From: Polaromonas vacuolata
GTDB taxonomy: Bacteria > Pseudomonadota > Gammaproteobacteria > Burkholderiales > Burkholderiaceae_C
NCBI RefSeq assembly: GCF_012584515.1
Contig: NZ_CP051461.1
Span: 542,001-606,000 of the forward strand
Length of the DNA stretch: 64,000 bases
Direction of reading: 5' to 3'
Every line of letters starts with the position of its first letter. Within the stretch, counting starts at the first letter, position 1. Made by a program: the position numbers and the translations under genes. Below the pieces are notes generated by a model. The model had not been told where the DNA came from, searched no databases, and saw only the letters and a program-made list of their open reading frames with translations. Shown here one piece after another: positions 9,207-19,856 of this stretch.

Positions 9207-9962
9207 GTGATCCTTTACGAGTACCCTTTAAACGAACGCATACGCACCTACCTCCGGCTCGAACATTTGTTTCGGCGCTTGGGAGAGCTGACAACGCGTG
9301 AGCATCCTGTTGATCACCAATACGCCATCATCACCATATTTGAGGTGGTGGATGTGGTCTCCCGGGCCGACCTTAAAACTGACGTTCTCAAAGACCTTGA
9401 GAAGCAGAAGTTCACACTCAACAGCTACCGCGGCAACCCAGCTATCGCTGAGACGGTTCTCGATGACTTCACGCGCCAGCTCGATGACTGCTTTACTTCT
9501 CTGAGTGCGCTGTCGGGCAAAGCCGGCCAGCAACTGATTGATAACGATTGGCTCATGAGCATACGTAGCCGGGTAGCTATACCAGGTGGCACTTGCGAGT
9601 TCGACTTGCCGGCCTACTATGCTTGGCAGCACTTGGCACCCGTACTGCGCCAACAAGACTTGCAGCGCTGGTGCGCGCCCTTGGTGCCCTTGGCCGAATC
9701 GGTTCGAATTTTGTTGCAGTTGCTACGCGACGCCGGTGTGGCACAAAAAGTCATGGCCCAAAACGGACAGTATCAGCAAAACTTGCCGCAAGGACGAAGT
9801 TTTCAGTTGCTACGTCTGCGTATCGATGCGGCTCAGGGTTTGATACCCGTCATCAGCGGCAATCGCCTGATCGCCTCTGTGCGGCTCATGCGCCAACAAG
9901 CCGATGACCGCCTGCATGCCAGCACAGAGGACGCCACGTTTGATTTGACGCTGTGTTCTTGA
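9207..9962 (+). CDS. zapD: Cell division protein ZapD
   Basis: FtsZ-binding protein that cross-links Z-ring filaments. The 251-residue protein has the family start ILYEYPLNERIRTYLRLEHLF and is largely helical. It starts with GTG at 9207; no ATG is close by and the homology begins at once. It lies between coaE and yacG as in many proteobacteria. Confidence 0.93.
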   Translation: MILYEYPLNERIRTYLRLEHLFRRLGELTTREHPVDHQYAIITIFEVVDVVSRADLKTDVLKDLEKQKFTLNSYRGNPAIAETVLDDFTRQLDDCFTSLSALSGKAGQQLIDNDWLMSIRSRVAIPGGTCEFDLPAYYAWQHLAPVLRQQDLQRWCAPLVPLAESVRILLQLLRDAGVAQKVMAQNGQYQQNLPQGRSFQLLRLRIDAAQGLIPVISGNRLIASVRLMRQQADDRLHASTEDATFDLTLCS

Positions 9963-9981
9963 CACCTAAGTATTGCGCGCC

Positions 9982-10185
9982 ATGAAGCCCATAGAACACA
10001 AAAAAATTGTTGCTTGCCCCTGCTGCAAGGGCGAGAGCATTTATGCCCCGAGTAATTTATTCCGTCCGTTTTGCAGCGCGCGTTGCAAAAACATGGATCT
10101 CGGTGCGTGGGCTAGTGAGAGCTTTCGCTTAGCCACTGAGCCGCCTGTCGATGACGACGGACAAGGTGAGTCTAGGCTGCAGTAA
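9982..10185 (+). CDS. yacG: DNA gyrase inhibitor / zinc-binding protein YacG
   Basis: Small zinc protein that in E. coli binds and inhibits DNA gyrase. The 67 residues contain a four-cysteine zinc site, CPCC and FCSARC, followed by DLGAWASESFRL, a near-perfect family signature. I chose the ATG at 9982; a TTG three codons earlier is possible. It is 20 bases after zapD. Confidence 0.92.
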   Translation: MKPIEHKKIVACPCCKGESIYAPSNLFRPFCSARCKNMDLGAWASESFRLATEPPVDDDGQGESRLQ

Positions 10186-10289
10186 TTGGGTTGACCGACT
10201 AGCCAAGCCTAGGGCAAACTTGGCGCGCCGTGATTTATCTTGACGGCAAAGTCTCTTCAGCCCTTTGTCTTATCTGGAGATAGGCGCCC

Positions 10290-10589
10290 ATGATTTCATT
10301 TATTGCTGCAAGCATCTTGTTCACTTTTTCTATGACGGCTGCCAGCGTTAAAGCTTTCGCTGCGCCGACTTTTGAAACCGCCATGGTCACAGCCACAACC
10401 GAGCCAGCCCTGGCTGAAGCGAAGAAAAAAACAGTCAGGAAAAAGGTCGCCAGCAAACTTAAATCCAAAGGTGGGAACACCCGGTTTGAGCGTGGCTCAG
10501 AAGAAACTGTGGCCGAGCGCAGTGCAAGGCTTAAACGCGAATGCAAGGGCCGCGTTAATGCTGGGGCTTGTGCCGGTTATACAGACTAA
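10290..10589 (+). CDS. Small exported basic protein, unknown function
   Basis: I do not recognise a family. The 99-residue product has a hydrophobic N-terminus (about residues 2-24) with AFA-AP as a plausible signal peptidase site, then an Ala/Thr-rich stretch, a Lys-rich patch (about 44-58) and a C-terminal RECKGRVNAGACAGYTD with two cysteines that could pair in the periplasm. GGAG lies 10 bases before the ATG. A clear terminator follows at 10633, so it is probably a separate transcript. Confidence 0.6.
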   Translation: MISFIAASILFTFSMTAASVKAFAAPTFETAMVTATTEPALAEAKKKTVRKKVASKLKSKGGNTRFERGSEETVAERSARLKRECKGRVNAGACAGYTD

Positions 10590-10632
10590 GTTGCAAGTTT
10601 TAAAACAAGCAAATTAGTCGATGGCAATAAAT

Positions 10633-10662
10633 AAGCCCGCGCTTTTAAGTCCGGGCTTTTTT
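10633..10662 (+). terminator. Bidirectional intrinsic terminator
   Basis: AAGCCCG (10633-10639) pairs with CGGGCTT (10652-10658) around a 12-base loop, followed by TTTTTT. It separates the small exported protein on the plus strand from grxD on the minus strand and can serve both. Confidence 0.75.
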
Positions 10663-10666
10663 ACCT

Positions 10667-10990
10667 TCAGGCCTCTGGCGTACCCAATACTTGCTGGAGT
10701 TCGCCGTTTTGGTACATCTCCATCATGATGTCAGAGCCGCCCACAAACTCACCCTTGACGTAAAGCTGGGGAATGGTTGGCCAGTTGCTGTATTCCTTAA
10801 TGCCGTGGCGAATTTCTTCGTCTTCCAGCACGTTGACAGTAGCTGGTTTGGCTACGCCGCAGGCTTTGAGAACTTGAATCGCTTTGCCGGAAAAGCCGCA
10901 TTGTGGGAACTGGGCAGTGCCCTTCATGAACAGCACGACGTCGCTGGATTTGACGATTTGGTCTATGCGTTGTTGGGTCTCTTGAGTCAT
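10667..10990 (-). CDS. grxD: Monothiol glutaredoxin
   Basis: Grx4-type monothiol glutaredoxin that carries [2Fe-2S] clusters with glutathione. The 107 residues contain the CGFS active site (PQCGFSGKA, about residue 32), the WPTIPQLYVKGEFVGG stretch and a GGSDI glutathione-binding turn. It is downstream of prmC on the same strand, with about 120 bases between them. Confidence 0.95.
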   Translation of the reverse strand: MTQETQQRIDQIVKSSDVVLFMKGTAQFPQCGFSGKAIQVLKACGVAKPATVNVLEDEEIRHGIKEYSNWPTIPQLYVKGEFVGGSDIMMEMYQNGELQQVLGTPEA

Positions 10991-11110
10991 GTGCTTGTCC
11001 TTTGAAAGTTTTGTCTGGCTTTTGATGTCGGCTAAGCCAGAGCTAGGTAAATAGAATCGATTAAACCGATTGCAATGTAATCATTATCGAGGGCTTTGTA
11101 AGGTCTTGTT

Positions 11111-11950
11111 TTACAACGGCCAACGGCCTCCGGAACAACGTGTAATTCCGGCTAGATCTTTGCGGCCTTGCACCTGCTCATAACCGCGTTGCACTAAGAG
11201 TGCCAGTACCCGCTCGGCTTGGTCGTAGCCGTGCTCTAGCAGCAGCCATCCACCCGGCGTCAGGCAGTCGGGCGCTTGTGCAATGATTTGCCTAATATCG
11301 TCCAGTCCGTCTTTTCCTGCGCTTAGCGCTTGACGCGGTTCATGCCTTAAGGCGCGCAAATGTGGGTCGGCGTCTTCGATATAAGGCGGGTTGCTCACAA
11401 TCATCTCGAACTTATCCGTGATTTCCTCTAGCCAATTACTGCGCACGAATTGCAGACTTAAACCCAATTTGAGCGCATTGGCTTTTGCGACTTCTAGTGC
11501 GTCCACGCTGGCGTCTAGCGCAAACACTTCAATAGCTTTAAGACTGTGCGCAAGGGCCAGCGCGATCGCGCCGCTACCGGTTCCTAGGTCTATGATTTTG
11601 ATGGACTTATCGTTACGCTGGGCGAGTAAATCCAGTGCCCATTCGACCAGCGTCTCAGTGTCTGGCCTAGGCACCAGCACGCGCGCATCGCATAGCAGCG
11701 CTAATCCAAAAAACTCTTTCTCGCCGACGATGTAGGCCAGTGGTTCGTCGTCTGCTCGGCGTTGGCAAAAGTCAGCATAGTTTTGCGCCGCCGCTGCGCT
11801 TAGGGTTTGATCGTCATGGGCTAGCAACCAAGCTCTTTCATGGCTCTGGCGGCCCAACGTATGCAGCAGTAATAACTGCGCGTCCAAGCGAGGCAAGCCT
11901 TGCGCTGTAGCCTGGTCCAAGGCTTGCATCAGGGTAAGTGACGGTGGCAT
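11111..11950 (-). CDS. prmC: Release factor glutamine methyltransferase
   Basis: SAM-dependent N5-glutamine methyltransferase that modifies the GGQ motif of RF1 and RF2. The 279 residues carry DLGTGSGAIALALA (SAM-binding motif I) and the catalytic SNPPY motif. It starts 3 bases after the stop of prfA, which encodes its substrate; the prfA-prmC pair is widely conserved. Confidence 0.95.
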   Translation of the reverse strand: MPPSLTLMQALDQATAQGLPRLDAQLLLLHTLGRQSHERAWLLAHDDQTLSAAAAQNYADFCQRRADDEPLAYIVGEKEFFGLALLCDARVLVPRPDTETLVEWALDLLAQRNDKSIKIIDLGTGSGAIALALAHSLKAIEVFALDASVDALEVAKANALKLGLSLQFVRSNWLEEITDKFEMIVSNPPYIEDADPHLRALRHEPRQALSAGKDGLDDIRQIIAQAPDCLTPGGWLLLEHGYDQAERVLALLVQRGYEQVQGRKDLAGITRCSGGRWPL

Positions 11951-11953
11951 GGC

Positions 11954-13072
11954 TTAGTTTTGTACCGTGCTTTCTAGCTCGGCAAGTTGTTCCGCGCCAC
12001 GCGCGACTTGCAAGGCCGTCAGCACATCGCCCAAGTCGCCCTCCATGATGGTCAGCAGCTTGTACAGCGTCAGGTTGATGCGGTGATCTGTGAGCCGACC
12101 TTGCGGGAAGTTGTAGGTGCGGATTCGATCGCTGCGGTCGCCGCTGCCGACCAGACCTTTACGCATGGCTGCATCTTTGGCAGCGCGCTCGGCGCGGTCT
12201 TTCTCGACGATGCGGGCGGATAGTACCTGCAGTGCTTTGGCTTTGTTGCGGTGCTGGCTGCGGTCATCTTGGCATTCGGCGACTATGCCAGTTGGCAGGT
12301 GGGTGACGCGCACGGCAGAGTCGGTCTTGTTGATGTGCTGACCGCCGGCGCCGCTGGCCCGGTAGGTGTCTATGCGTAAATCGGCCGGATTAATCAGTAT
12401 CGCCACTGCCTCGTCGGGCTCTGGTAAGACGGCTACAGTGCAGGCGCTGGTATGTATGCGTCCTTGGGTTTCGGTACTGGGTACGCGCTGCACACGGTGG
12501 CCGCCAGACTCAAACCTGAGCTTGCCGTAAACGCCCACGCCGTGCGCATCTGGGCTGCCGTCCACGCGCAGCACGACTTCTTTGTAGCCGCCTAATTCGC
12601 TGGCCGATTCACTGATGATCTCGCAGCGCCAGCCCATGCGTTCGGCATAACGGGTGTAGAGACGAAATAAGTCGCCTGCAAACAGGGCTGATTCGTCGCC
12701 ACCGGTGCCGGCGCGAATTTCGATAAACGCCGGTCTGGCGTCGTCGGGGTCCTTGGGTATCAGCATCAGTTGCAGACCGTCATCGATGCTGGCAATGTCG
12801 GCTTTAGCCGCGGCGATTTCTTCTTCTGCCATTTGCGCCATCTCAGGATCGGCTTTGGCTTCTGCCAGCATTTCCTGCGCGCCGGCCAGATCAGCCTCGC
12901 GAGCGGTGAGCAGGCGGTATTGATCGGCCACCACGCTGGACTCGGCGTGTTCGCGTGTCAGCGATCTGAAGCGGTTTAAGTCGCTGACCACATCGCTGGC
13001 CGAGAGCAATGCATCGAGCTCGTGCAGGCGTAGCAGCGTGCGGTCTAGGGTTTGGCGTAGAAAAGGTTTCAT
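11954..13072 (-). CDS. prfA: Peptide chain release factor 1
   Basis: Class I release factor reading UAA and UAG. The 372-residue protein has the GGQ peptidyl-hydrolysis motif ([15 protein letters not shown]) and the SQHRNKAKA signature. RF1 being present shows that UAG is an ordinary stop in this organism, relevant to the in-frame TAG at 43058. The ATG gives [11 protein letters not shown]. It lies between hemA and prmC. Confidence 0.95.
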   Translation of the reverse strand: MKPFLRQTLDRTLLRLHELDALLSASDVVSDLNRFRSLTREHAESSVVADQYRLLTAREADLAGAQEMLAEAKADPEMAQMAEEEIAAAKADIASIDDGLQLMLIPKDPDDARPAFIEIRAGTGGDESALFAGDLFRLYTRYAERMGWRCEIISESASELGGYKEVVLRVDGSPDAHGVGVYGKLRFESGGHRVQRVPSTETQGRIHTSACTVAVLPEPDEAVAILINPADLRIDTYRASGAGGQHINKTDSAVRVTHLPTGIVAECQDDRSQHRNKAKALQVLSARIVEKDRAERAAKDAAMRKGLVGSGDRSDRIRTYNFPQGRLTDHRINLTLYKLLTIMEGDLGDVLTALQVARGAEQLAELESTVQN

Positions 13073-13163
13073 GGCGGGCGGTGTCGAAGTGGCGGATCAC
13101 AAGAAAAATCCGGTGTGTGCCGGACGCAATAAGGCAGGGCGGCAGGCAGTCCTGCACGCGGCG

Positions 13164-14459
13164 CTAATGTTGCTTGTCTTGTCCGCTAGTCAACGGCGCG
13201 TTGCGTAAAAATAGCCGCGAAACCGTTTGCGCTGTGGCGGCACGACTGTCAGCATCGCCGGTGTGCAGCTCGGCCATAGTGCCGTGCAACATTTTTTGCG
13301 TTAGCCCGCGGCTTAGCGCTTCGAGTACTGCTTCAACCGGCTCGCCTCTAGCCAGCATTTTTTTGGCGCGGGCAATTTCATGGTCGCGCCACTCTTCTGC
13401 TTGGGCGTTGATTTGCTGAATCAATGGCACAGTGCCGCGCTGGTCTAGCCAGTGCATGAAGTTTTGCACACCGGCGTCAATAATCACCTCGGCTTGAGCG
13501 ACGGCTGCTTGGCGGCTGTCTTTGCCGCTTTGGACGACTTGGGCCAAGTCATCGACGGTGTAGAGGTAGATGTCGGGTAAATCCTTGACTTCGGGCTCTA
13601 TGTCGCGCGGCACGGCCAAGTCGACCATGAACATCGGTTTGCGTTTACGCAGTTTGACGGCGCGCTCTACTGCCCCCAGACCAATGATTGGCAGTGTGCT
13701 GGCGGTGCAGCTAATGACCGCATCAAACTCGTGCAAGCGGCTGGGTAGATCAGCTAGACGCATGACTTGTGCGCCGAAACGCGCGGCAAGTAGCTCGCCG
13801 CGTTCCAGTGTGCGATTGGCTATCGTCATGGATTTGGGGTTTTTGGCGGCAAAGTGCGTAGCCGCCAGATCAATCATTTCGCCAGCACCGACAAACAAAA
13901 CCTTGATGTCGCCCAAGTCTTCAAACAATTGACTGGCTAGCCGTACTGCGGCCGCGGCCATGCTGATGCTGTGCTCGCCGATTTCGGTACTGCTGCGTAC
14001 TTCCTTGGCGACGGCAAAAGAGCGCTGAAACAACTGGTGCAGGGTTGACCCCATCGCGCCAGCGTCTTCGGCGGCGCGTACTGCATCTTTCATCTGGCCT
14101 AGGATTTGGGGCTCGCCGAGCACCATGGAGTCCAGTCCGCTGGCGACGCGAAAAGCGTGGCGTGCGGCTTGGTCACCTTTGAGTGCGTAGGTGTGTGAGC
14201 GTAGCAAGTCCGGTGATACGCCGCCGCTGTGGGCCAGCCACTCTAGGGTTTGCGCCACGTCTTCTGAGCTAGCTTGTTTGCCCGCGCAATAAATCTCGGT
14301 GCGGTTGCAGGTCGAGAGTATGGTGGCCTCGGTTTGGCGCGCCCAGGTCGAGCGTAAGCCTTTCAAAGTTGGCGCCATTTGCTCTACTGAAAAAGCAAAT
14401 CGTCCACGCAAATCCAGCGGTGCGGTGTGATGGTTTAGCCCAAGGGCCCAGACTGACAT
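13164..14459 (-). CDS. hemA: Glutamyl-tRNA reductase
   Basis: First committed step of C5-pathway tetrapyrrole synthesis: reduces glutamyl-tRNA to glutamate-1-semialdehyde. The 431 residues show the catalytic cysteine in [11 protein letters not shown], the [17 protein letters not shown] signature, a Rossmann NADPH region ([12 protein letters not shown]) and a C-terminal dimerisation helix. It heads the hemA-prfA-prmC-grxD run. The ATG at 14459 has no obvious Shine-Dalgarno, and a TATAAT lies immediately upstream. Confidence 0.96.
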   Translation of the reverse strand: MSVWALGLNHHTAPLDLRGRFAFSVEQMAPTLKGLRSTWARQTEATILSTCNRTEIYCAGKQASSEDVAQTLEWLAHSGGVSPDLLRSHTYALKGDQAARHAFRVASGLDSMVLGEPQILGQMKDAVRAAEDAGAMGSTLHQLFQRSFAVAKEVRSSTEIGEHSISMAAAAVRLASQLFEDLGDIKVLFVGAGEMIDLAATHFAAKNPKSMTIANRTLERGELLAARFGAQVMRLADLPSRLHEFDAVISCTASTLPIIGLGAVERAVKLRKRKPMFMVDLAVPRDIEPEVKDLPDIYLYTVDDLAQVVQSGKDSRQAAVAQAEVIIDAGVQNFMHWLDQRGTVPLIQQINAQAEEWRDHEIARAKKMLARGEPVEAVLEALSRGLTQKMLHGTMAELHTGDADSRAATAQTVSRLFLRNAPLTSGQDKQH

Positions 14460-14465
14460 TTGCTC

Positions 14466-14471
14466 ATTATA
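14466..14471 (-). promoter_or_regulatory. Candidate -10 element directly before hemA
   Basis: On the minus strand TATAAT ends only 6 bases before the hemA ATG, so a transcript from it would begin about at the start codon and be leaderless. I do not see a good -35 box 16-18 bases further upstream, so this is tentative. Confidence 0.3.
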
Positions 14472-14548
14472 AAATTGAAGTGCTGTTTGCGACGCCCAAA
14501 GCTTAAATCAGCCGTATAGTTTTTTTAAATCGTCCACAAACTTCTTGC

Positions 14549-14830
14549 ATGACCGCTTATCTGCTTATCAATCACTTGCTTAATTTTCTGGCTCCAGTCG
14601 CGGCTCTCGCACTCATGGTGGTGTTGATGACAAGAATTTTTTACCGCAGCTCTAAACAGAAAAGACACGCAAAAATCGGTCCGGGCCGACAGCTGTTAAT
14701 TGTTTTTGCTGTCAATTTGACATTTTTTACGGCCGGTTTACTGCTCTTTGGCAGCGACGCAAGAATGCTGAGCTACTTCGCGATGGCGCTAGGCTCGGCG
14801 GCTTGCTTGTGGCGTTTTGTTCGGGCTTGA
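14549..14830 (+). CDS. Small membrane protein, unknown function
   Basis: Not recognised. The 93-residue product has three hydrophobic segments (about residues 8-30, 47-66 and 72-90) separated by a basic loop SSKQKRHAKIGPGRQ, which by the positive-inside rule should be cytoplasmic. It is transcribed divergently from hemA and meets ugpQ end to end. No signal peptide or metal motif is visible. Confidence 0.6.
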   Translation: MTAYLLINHLLNFLAPVAALALMVVLMTRIFYRSSKQKRHAKIGPGRQLLIVFAVNLTFFTAGLLLFGSDARMLSYFAMALGSAACLWRFVRA

Positions 14831-14845
14831 TAGAGCTTGTTAGGC

Positions 14846-15589
14846 TCAAACGGCGGGGTTAAACAAGTCCAGTCTGTCTGTGATGATGCCGTCTGTGCCA
14901 AGAGCTTGCAGCCGTATCACCACCGCTTGGTCGTTGACGGTGTAGCTCAAGGTCTTAAAGCCTGCGGCCTTGGCCTTGCCTACGCTGCTTTCGTCCCACA
15001 GCAGGTAGTTGCAAATCACCGCCACACAGCCCAGACGCTGGGCAAGCGCCACCCAATCCGGCGTGAGTTTATGCAGCAGCAATCCGCGCGGCAGCTGCGG
15101 CTGCGCCTTCTGTGCCGCTTCCAGTGAAGCGACTTGAAAAGAGGTGAGCAGCGGCGGCGTGACGGCGTTTTTCCATAGCGCAGCGGCGGCGTTGGCTACG
15201 GCGCTGCCGGTGATCGCTTCCAAGCCTGGCGACGGCTTGATCTCGATGTTGAGAAAAAAATCGTTTTTTAAACAGTATTGGGCTACGCCCTCAAAGCTAG
15301 GCAAGGCCTCGCCTTTGAAGGCTGGTGAGTGCCAGCTGCCCGCGTCTAGTTGAGACAAGGCCGCCCAATTTTGAGCGCGTGCCTCGCCGCTGCCGCTGCT
15401 GGTGCGCTCTAGCGTGCTGTCATGCAGCAAAAACAAAACATCGTCGGCGCTGAGTTTGACGTCGCATTCAAACATCTTGTAGCCCAGTGCGGCGCCGGCT
15501 TTAAAGGCTGCCAGTGTATTTTCTGGTGCTAACTTGCCGGCGCCGCGGTGGGCTATCCAGCGGGGGTAGGGCCAGTTTTTTGTCATCAT
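14846..15589 (-). CDS. ugpQ: Glycerophosphodiester phosphodiesterase
   Basis: Hydrolyses glycerophosphodiesters to glycerol-3-phosphate and an alcohol in the cytoplasm. The 247 residues have the GDPD signature [18 protein letters not shown] with catalytic His, a metal-binding [12 protein letters not shown] and the second catalytic His in [13 protein letters not shown]. Its ATG overlaps the ugpC stop (ATGA), so it is the last gene of the ugp operon. A second in-frame ATG at 15586 is equally possible. Confidence 0.93.
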   Translation of the reverse strand: MMTKNWPYPRWIAHRGAGKLAPENTLAAFKAGAALGYKMFECDVKLSADDVLFLLHDSTLERTSSGSGEARAQNWAALSQLDAGSWHSPAFKGEALPSFEGVAQYCLKNDFFLNIEIKPSPGLEAITGSAVANAAAALWKNAVTPPLLTSFQVASLEAAQKAQPQLPRGLLLHKLTPDWVALAQRLGCVAVICNYLLWDESSVGKAKAAGFKTLSYTVNDQAVVIRLQALGTDGIITDRLDLFNPAV

Positions 15590-16611
15590 GTTGAGATTCT
15601 CTGTCCGCTGCTGGAATCAAACCAGTGCAGTCTGTCGGTGCGTGGCGCTAAGTGCAGGGTTTGGCCGATTTCGGGCGCTTTTGAGACGCTCTCGTCAGTA
15701 CGCACAGTCAGGCGTTCTTCACCTAAGCGGCAGTAAACCAAGCGCTCGGCGCCCAGCATTTCTACCGTCTCGACGATGGCCGGCCAGCCGCTGTTGGCAA
15801 CTTGCAGATGTTCTGGCCGTATGCCGAGAATGGCGCCAGCCGGGCCGCCAAAGTCGGCGTTCGGCGCGGCGCTGAGTAAGTTCATCGGCGGTGAGCCCAT
15901 AAAGCTGGCGACAAAGGTGGTGGCGGGCTGGTGGTAGACCTCCTCAGGCGTGCCGAACTGCTCCATGCGCCCGGCATTCATGACCATCATGCGCTGGGCC
16001 AGCGTCATGGCCTCGACTTGGTCATGGGTCACAAACAGCGAGGTAATGCCTAGCTCACGGTGCAGTTTTTGAATTTCAAGCCGGGTTTGCACACGCAGTT
16101 TGGCGTCAAGATTAGACAGCGGCTCGTCAAACAAAAACACCTGGGGCTGGCGCACTATGGCCCGACCCATGGCCACGCGCTGACGCTGACCGCCCGAAAG
16201 TTCTCGGGGCTTGCGCTCAAGCAGTGCGCTGAGTTCTAGGATTTGCGCTGCCTTGTCGACCCGCGCTTTGATCTCTATGGTCGGCAGTTTGGCAATCTTC
16301 AAACCATAGGCCATGTTTTCAAACACGCTCATGTGTGGATAGAGCGCGTAGTTCTGAAACACCATGGCAATGTCGCGCTTGGCGGGTTCCAAGTCGTTCA
16401 CTTTTTTCCCGCCAATCAAGATGTTGCCTTCGGTGACTTCTTCTAGGCCTGCCACCATACGCAGCAGCGTGGATTTGCCGCAACCCGACGGGCCGACTAT
16501 GACCACGAATTCGCCATCCTTTATATCTACGCTCACGCCGTGCAGCACCTGCACCTCGGTTTTTTTCGAGGCGTAGCGTTTGACAATTTTTTCCAGAGTA
16601 ATCGATGACAT
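15586..16611 (-). CDS. ugpC: sn-glycerol-3-phosphate ABC transporter ATPase
   Basis: ATP-binding subunit of the UgpBAEC importer. The 341 residues show Walker [10 protein letters not shown], the ABC signature [14 protein letters not shown], Walker [16 protein letters not shown], the H-loop VTHDQVEAM, and a C-terminal MalK-like TOBE domain with LGIRPEHL. I chose the ATG at 16611 (MSSITLEKI); the frame opens six codons earlier. Neighbours and family identity with MalK-type ATPases support ugpC, but a related sugar system cannot be wholly excluded by this gene alone. Confidence 0.9.
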   Translation of the reverse strand: MSSITLEKIVKRYASKKTEVQVLHGVSVDIKDGEFVVIVGPSGCGKSTLLRMVAGLEEVTEGNILIGGKKVNDLEPAKRDIAMVFQNYALYPHMSVFENMAYGLKIAKLPTIEIKARVDKAAQILELSALLERKPRELSGGQRQRVAMGRAIVRQPQVFLFDEPLSNLDAKLRVQTRLEIQKLHRELGITSLFVTHDQVEAMTLAQRMMVMNAGRMEQFGTPEEVYHQPATTFVASFMGSPPMNLLSAAPNADFGGPAGAILGIRPEHLQVANSGWPAIVETVEMLGAERLVYCRLGEERLTVRTDESVSKAPEIGQTLHLAPRTDRLHWFDSSSGQRIST

Positions 16612-16629
16612 AGCTTTGCTTTTTCTCAC

Positions 16630-17481
16630 TTATTTTTCGGTGTCGACCAGGCCTTTGACAAACCAACGCTGCATCAATACCACCACTAATGTCGGTGGCA
16701 GCATGGCCAGAATCACGGTCGCCATGACGATGTTCCACTCGTTGCCGCCTTCGCCGCCGGCGATCATGCGTTTAATGCCAATGACTACCGGATACATGTC
16801 CTCGCTAGTAGTGGCCAGTAGCGGCCACAGATATTGATTCCAGCCATAAATGAACTGGATCACGAACAGCGCGGCAATCGTGGTCTTGGACAGGGGTAGC
16901 AAAATATCCCAGAAAAAACGCATAGGGCCAGCGCCATCCATGCGCGCGGCTTCCAGCATTTCCTCGGGCACGGTTAGAAAAAATTGGCGAAACAAAAAAG
17001 TTGCGGTGGCCGACGCAATCAGCGGAATCGTCAAACCTGAAAAACTGTTCAGCATGCCCAGATCGGCGACGACTTGGTAAGTCGGTCCAATCCGTACTTC
17101 CACTGGCAGCATCAAGGTGATGAAGATGGACCAGAAGAAAAAGCCTTTAAAGGGAAAGCGGAAGTAGACGATGGCAAACGCCGACAGCAGCGAAATCGAA
17201 ATCTTGCCGAAGGCGATGATGAGGGCCGTGACCAGACTGACCCAAAGCATGCGGCCGACGGGTGCGTTCGAGCCGGCGCCGCCGCCGTTGCCTAACAGCG
17301 CGGCTTTATAGGTTTCCCAAAAGTGACTACCTGGCAGCAGCGTCATTGGTGTTTGCGCTACCTCTTGAGCGGTGTGAGTAGAGGCAATAAAGGCCAGGTA
17401 GACCGGAAAGGCCACCACCACAATGCCCAGTATCAGTAGCAAATGGACTAACAGGCCGAGTAAGGGACGGCGCTCAACCAT
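16630..17481 (-). CDS. ugpE: sn-glycerol-3-phosphate ABC transporter permease UgpE
   Basis: Second membrane permease of the Ugp importer. The 283 residues have about six membrane segments and the EAA loop [25 protein letters not shown] sequence that docks with UgpC. The N-terminal cytoplasmic part and [18 protein letters not shown] loop fit UgpE. It starts 24 bases after the ugpA stop. Confidence 0.9.
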   Translation of the reverse strand: MVERRPLLGLLVHLLLILGIVVVAFPVYLAFIASTHTAQEVAQTPMTLLPGSHFWETYKAALLGNGGGAGSNAPVGRMLWVSLVTALIIAFGKISISLLSAFAIVYFRFPFKGFFFWSIFITLMLPVEVRIGPTYQVVADLGMLNSFSGLTIPLIASATATFLFRQFFLTVPEEMLEAARMDGAGPMRFFWDILLPLSKTTIAALFVIQFIYGWNQYLWPLLATTSEDMYPVVIGIKRMIAGGEGGNEWNIVMATVILAMLPPTLVVVLMQRWFVKGLVDTEK

Positions 17482-17505
17482 GGTTGACTTTCGCTGCTGG
17501 CGTTT

Positions 17506-18393
17506 TCATGCGTAATTGACTTTCTTCTCAACGTAGCGGAACTGGAATACGGTTAGCGCAATAACTATGACCATTAAAACGACTGATTGCGCCGCCGAGC
17601 CGCCCAAGTCCATGGCTTTAAAGCCGTCGTAGTAAACCTTGTAGACCAGCGTAGAGGTGTCGCGCCCCGGCCCGCCGTGAGTGGTCGCGTCAATAATGGC
17701 GAAGGTATCAAAAAACGCGTAGACCAAGTTAATCACTAAGAGGAAAAACGTAGTCGGTGAGAGCAGTGGAAACTGAATGCTGGTAAAACGCTTCCACGGC
17801 CCGGCGCCGTCTATCGCGGCCGCTTCTATTAGCGACTTAGGGATAGATTGCAGGCCAGCGACAAAAAACAAAAAGTTGTAAGAGACCTGTTTCCATACCG
17901 CCGCCGAGACGATAAGTCCCATGGCGTGATTCGAGTTGAGCAGGTAGTCGGTCTGAAAGCCTATCGACTGGGCCAGCCAGTAAGACACTATGCCCAAGGA
18001 CGGCGAGAACATAAAAATCCACAACACGCCAGCGACGGCGGGTGCTACTGCGTAAGGCACTATCAGCAGCGTGCGGTAAAACAGCGCGCCCTTGATGATG
18101 CGGTCGGCCAGAACCGCCAGCATTAAAGACACGCCAATTCCGATGGTTGCGACCAAGGTCGAGAAGACGGCGGTGGTTTTAAACGATTCAAGATAGCCGG
18201 AGTCTGAAAATAGCGCCTTGAAGTTATCCAAGCCTACCCACTCAGTAGACAGGCCGAACGGGTCTTGCAATTGAAAAGATTGCAGCAAGGCTTGGCCGGC
18301 TGGCCAGAAAAAAAACACCGTGATGATGCAAAACTGCGGCGCTAGCAGCAGCCAGGGCAGCCAGGTCGACTTGAACAGAACGCGCTTTTCCAT
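17506..18393 (-). CDS. ugpA: sn-glycerol-3-phosphate ABC transporter permease UgpA
   Basis: First membrane permease of the Ugp importer. The 295 residues start [20 protein letters not shown]; the frame stays open upstream to 18498 but that extension has no UgpA likeness. About six membrane segments are visible and the EAA loop [20 protein letters not shown] is clear. It lies between ugpB and ugpE on the same strand. Confidence 0.9.
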   Translation of the reverse strand: MEKRVLFKSTWLPWLLLAPQFCIITVFFFWPAGQALLQSFQLQDPFGLSTEWVGLDNFKALFSDSGYLESFKTTAVFSTLVATIGIGVSLMLAVLADRIIKGALFYRTLLIVPYAVAPAVAGVLWIFMFSPSLGIVSYWLAQSIGFQTDYLLNSNHAMGLIVSAAVWKQVSYNFLFFVAGLQSIPKSLIEAAAIDGAGPWKRFTSIQFPLLSPTTFFLLVINLVYAFFDTFAIIDATTHGGPGRDTSTLVYKVYYDGFKAMDLGGSAAQSVVLMVIVIALTVFQFRYVEKKVNYA

Positions 18394-18516
18394 GGTGCTA
18401 AAGCTACTCCGGCTGGATAAATAAAATAAAAAATGGGCAAGCAGCCGTGTTGTTTGCCACTTGCCTTGAACCTCGTGTTGTGTCCATGCCTTACCCATGC
18501 ATGACCGCTGTCCGAC

Positions 18517-19830
18517 TTATGACTTGTTGGCTTTTTCGAACTTTTCGAGTTGCTCGTTGCCGCGTCTGACCGCATCGTCCAGCGCCTGTTTTGGCTCTTT
18601 TTTGCCGGCCCAGATTTGTTCGGTTTCTTCGTCGATGATGGTGCGTATCTGTACGAAATTGCCCAAACGAATGCCGCGCGATTTGTCAGTGGTTTTACGA
18701 ATCATCTGCTGCACGGCGACGTCGGTGCCTGGAAACTGCTTGTAATAACCAGACTTCTCGGTCAACTCATAGGCCGCAGTGGTGATGGGCAGATAACCCG
18801 TGCGCTTGTGGCTGGCTGACTGCACTTCTGGGCTGGAGAGGTATTTAAAGAACTGGGCCACGCCTTTGTATTCCGCCGGTTTTTTACCCGCCATTACCCA
18901 AAGACTGGCACCACCGATAGCCGTGTTTTGCGGTGCGCCGGCTACGTCTGGGTAGTAAGGCAAGGGTGCAAGGCCATAGGCAAATTTGGCATTTTTACTC
19001 ACGTCGGCGTAAGAGCCGGATGAGCCGGTGAACATCGCGCATTCGCCAGAAACAAAGCTGGGTACTGAAACGCTGGCGCGACCTTTGTAGACAAACAAGC
19101 CCTGTTTAGACATGTTGGCAAGGTTTTCAAAGTGACGCAGATGCAGTGGCGAGTTAAAGGTCAGACGCGCGCTGTTGCCACCAAAACCGTTGTTTTGGGT
19201 CGCGAACAAGACGTTGTGCCAGGTCGAAAAACTCTCTAGCTGCACCCAGCTCATCCAGCTGGTGGTGTAAGGGCATTTGGAGCCAGACGCCTTGAGTTTG
19301 GCGGCGGCGGCTACCACTTCAGGCCAAGTGCTTGGCGCTTTGTTGGGGTCTAGGCCAGCAGCTTTAAAGGCGTCTTTGTTGTAGTAAAAAATCGTTGTCG
19401 AACTGTTGAACGGAAACGACAGCATCTGGCCGTTCGCTGCCGTGTAATAACCCGCAACCGCTGGCACGTAAGACTTGGGGTCAAAGGCGACGCCGCTTTC
19501 CTTCATGACTTCGGCAACCGGCTTGATTGCGCCCTTGGCGGCCATCATGGTGGCGGTGCCGACTTCAAATACTTGCAAAATATGTGGCGCATTGCCGGCC
19601 CGAAAGGCTGCCGTGGCAGTGGCCATGGACTCGTCGTAATTGCCCTTGAAGGTGGGCACGACTTTGTAGTCTTTTTGGCTGTCGTTGAACTGCTTGGCTT
19701 GGTCGTTAACCCATTCATTGAGCCCGCCCGTCATGGAGTGCCACCACTGAATCTCGGTCTGGGCCTGGCTGATGATGGGCAGGCACAAAGTGACGGCGGC
19801 TAGGGCCGTGGCGGCAAAACGGTTTTTCAT
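18517..19830 (-). CDS. ugpB: sn-glycerol-3-phosphate-binding periplasmic protein
   Basis: Solute-binding protein that delivers glycerol-3-phosphate (and in some species glycerophosphocholine) to UgpAE. The 437 residues begin with a signal peptide (LPIISQAQ-TEIQWWHSM, cleavage near residue 23) and carry the extracellular-solute-binding family 1 signature ending with the C-terminal GNEQLEKFEKANKS. It is the first gene of ugpBAECQ. The leader has a pair of exact 10-base direct repeats. Confidence 0.93.
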   Translation of the reverse strand: MKNRFAATALAAVTLCLPIISQAQTEIQWWHSMTGGLNEWVNDQAKQFNDSQKDYKVVPTFKGNYDESMATATAAFRAGNAPHILQVFEVGTATMMAAKGAIKPVAEVMKESGVAFDPKSYVPAVAGYYTAANGQMLSFPFNSSTTIFYYNKDAFKAAGLDPNKAPSTWPEVVAAAAKLKASGSKCPYTTSWMSWVQLESFSTWHNVLFATQNNGFGGNSARLTFNSPLHLRHFENLANMSKQGLFVYKGRASVSVPSFVSGECAMFTGSSGSYADVSKNAKFAYGLAPLPYYPDVAGAPQNTAIGGASLWVMAGKKPAEYKGVAQFFKYLSSPEVQSASHKRTGYLPITTAAYELTEKSGYYKQFPGTDVAVQQMIRKTTDKSRGIRLGNFVQIRTIIDEETEQIWAGKKEPKQALDDAVRRGNEQLEKFEKANKS

Positions 19831-19856
19831 GAAGGCTGTCTCCGAGGAAAAGTTGG

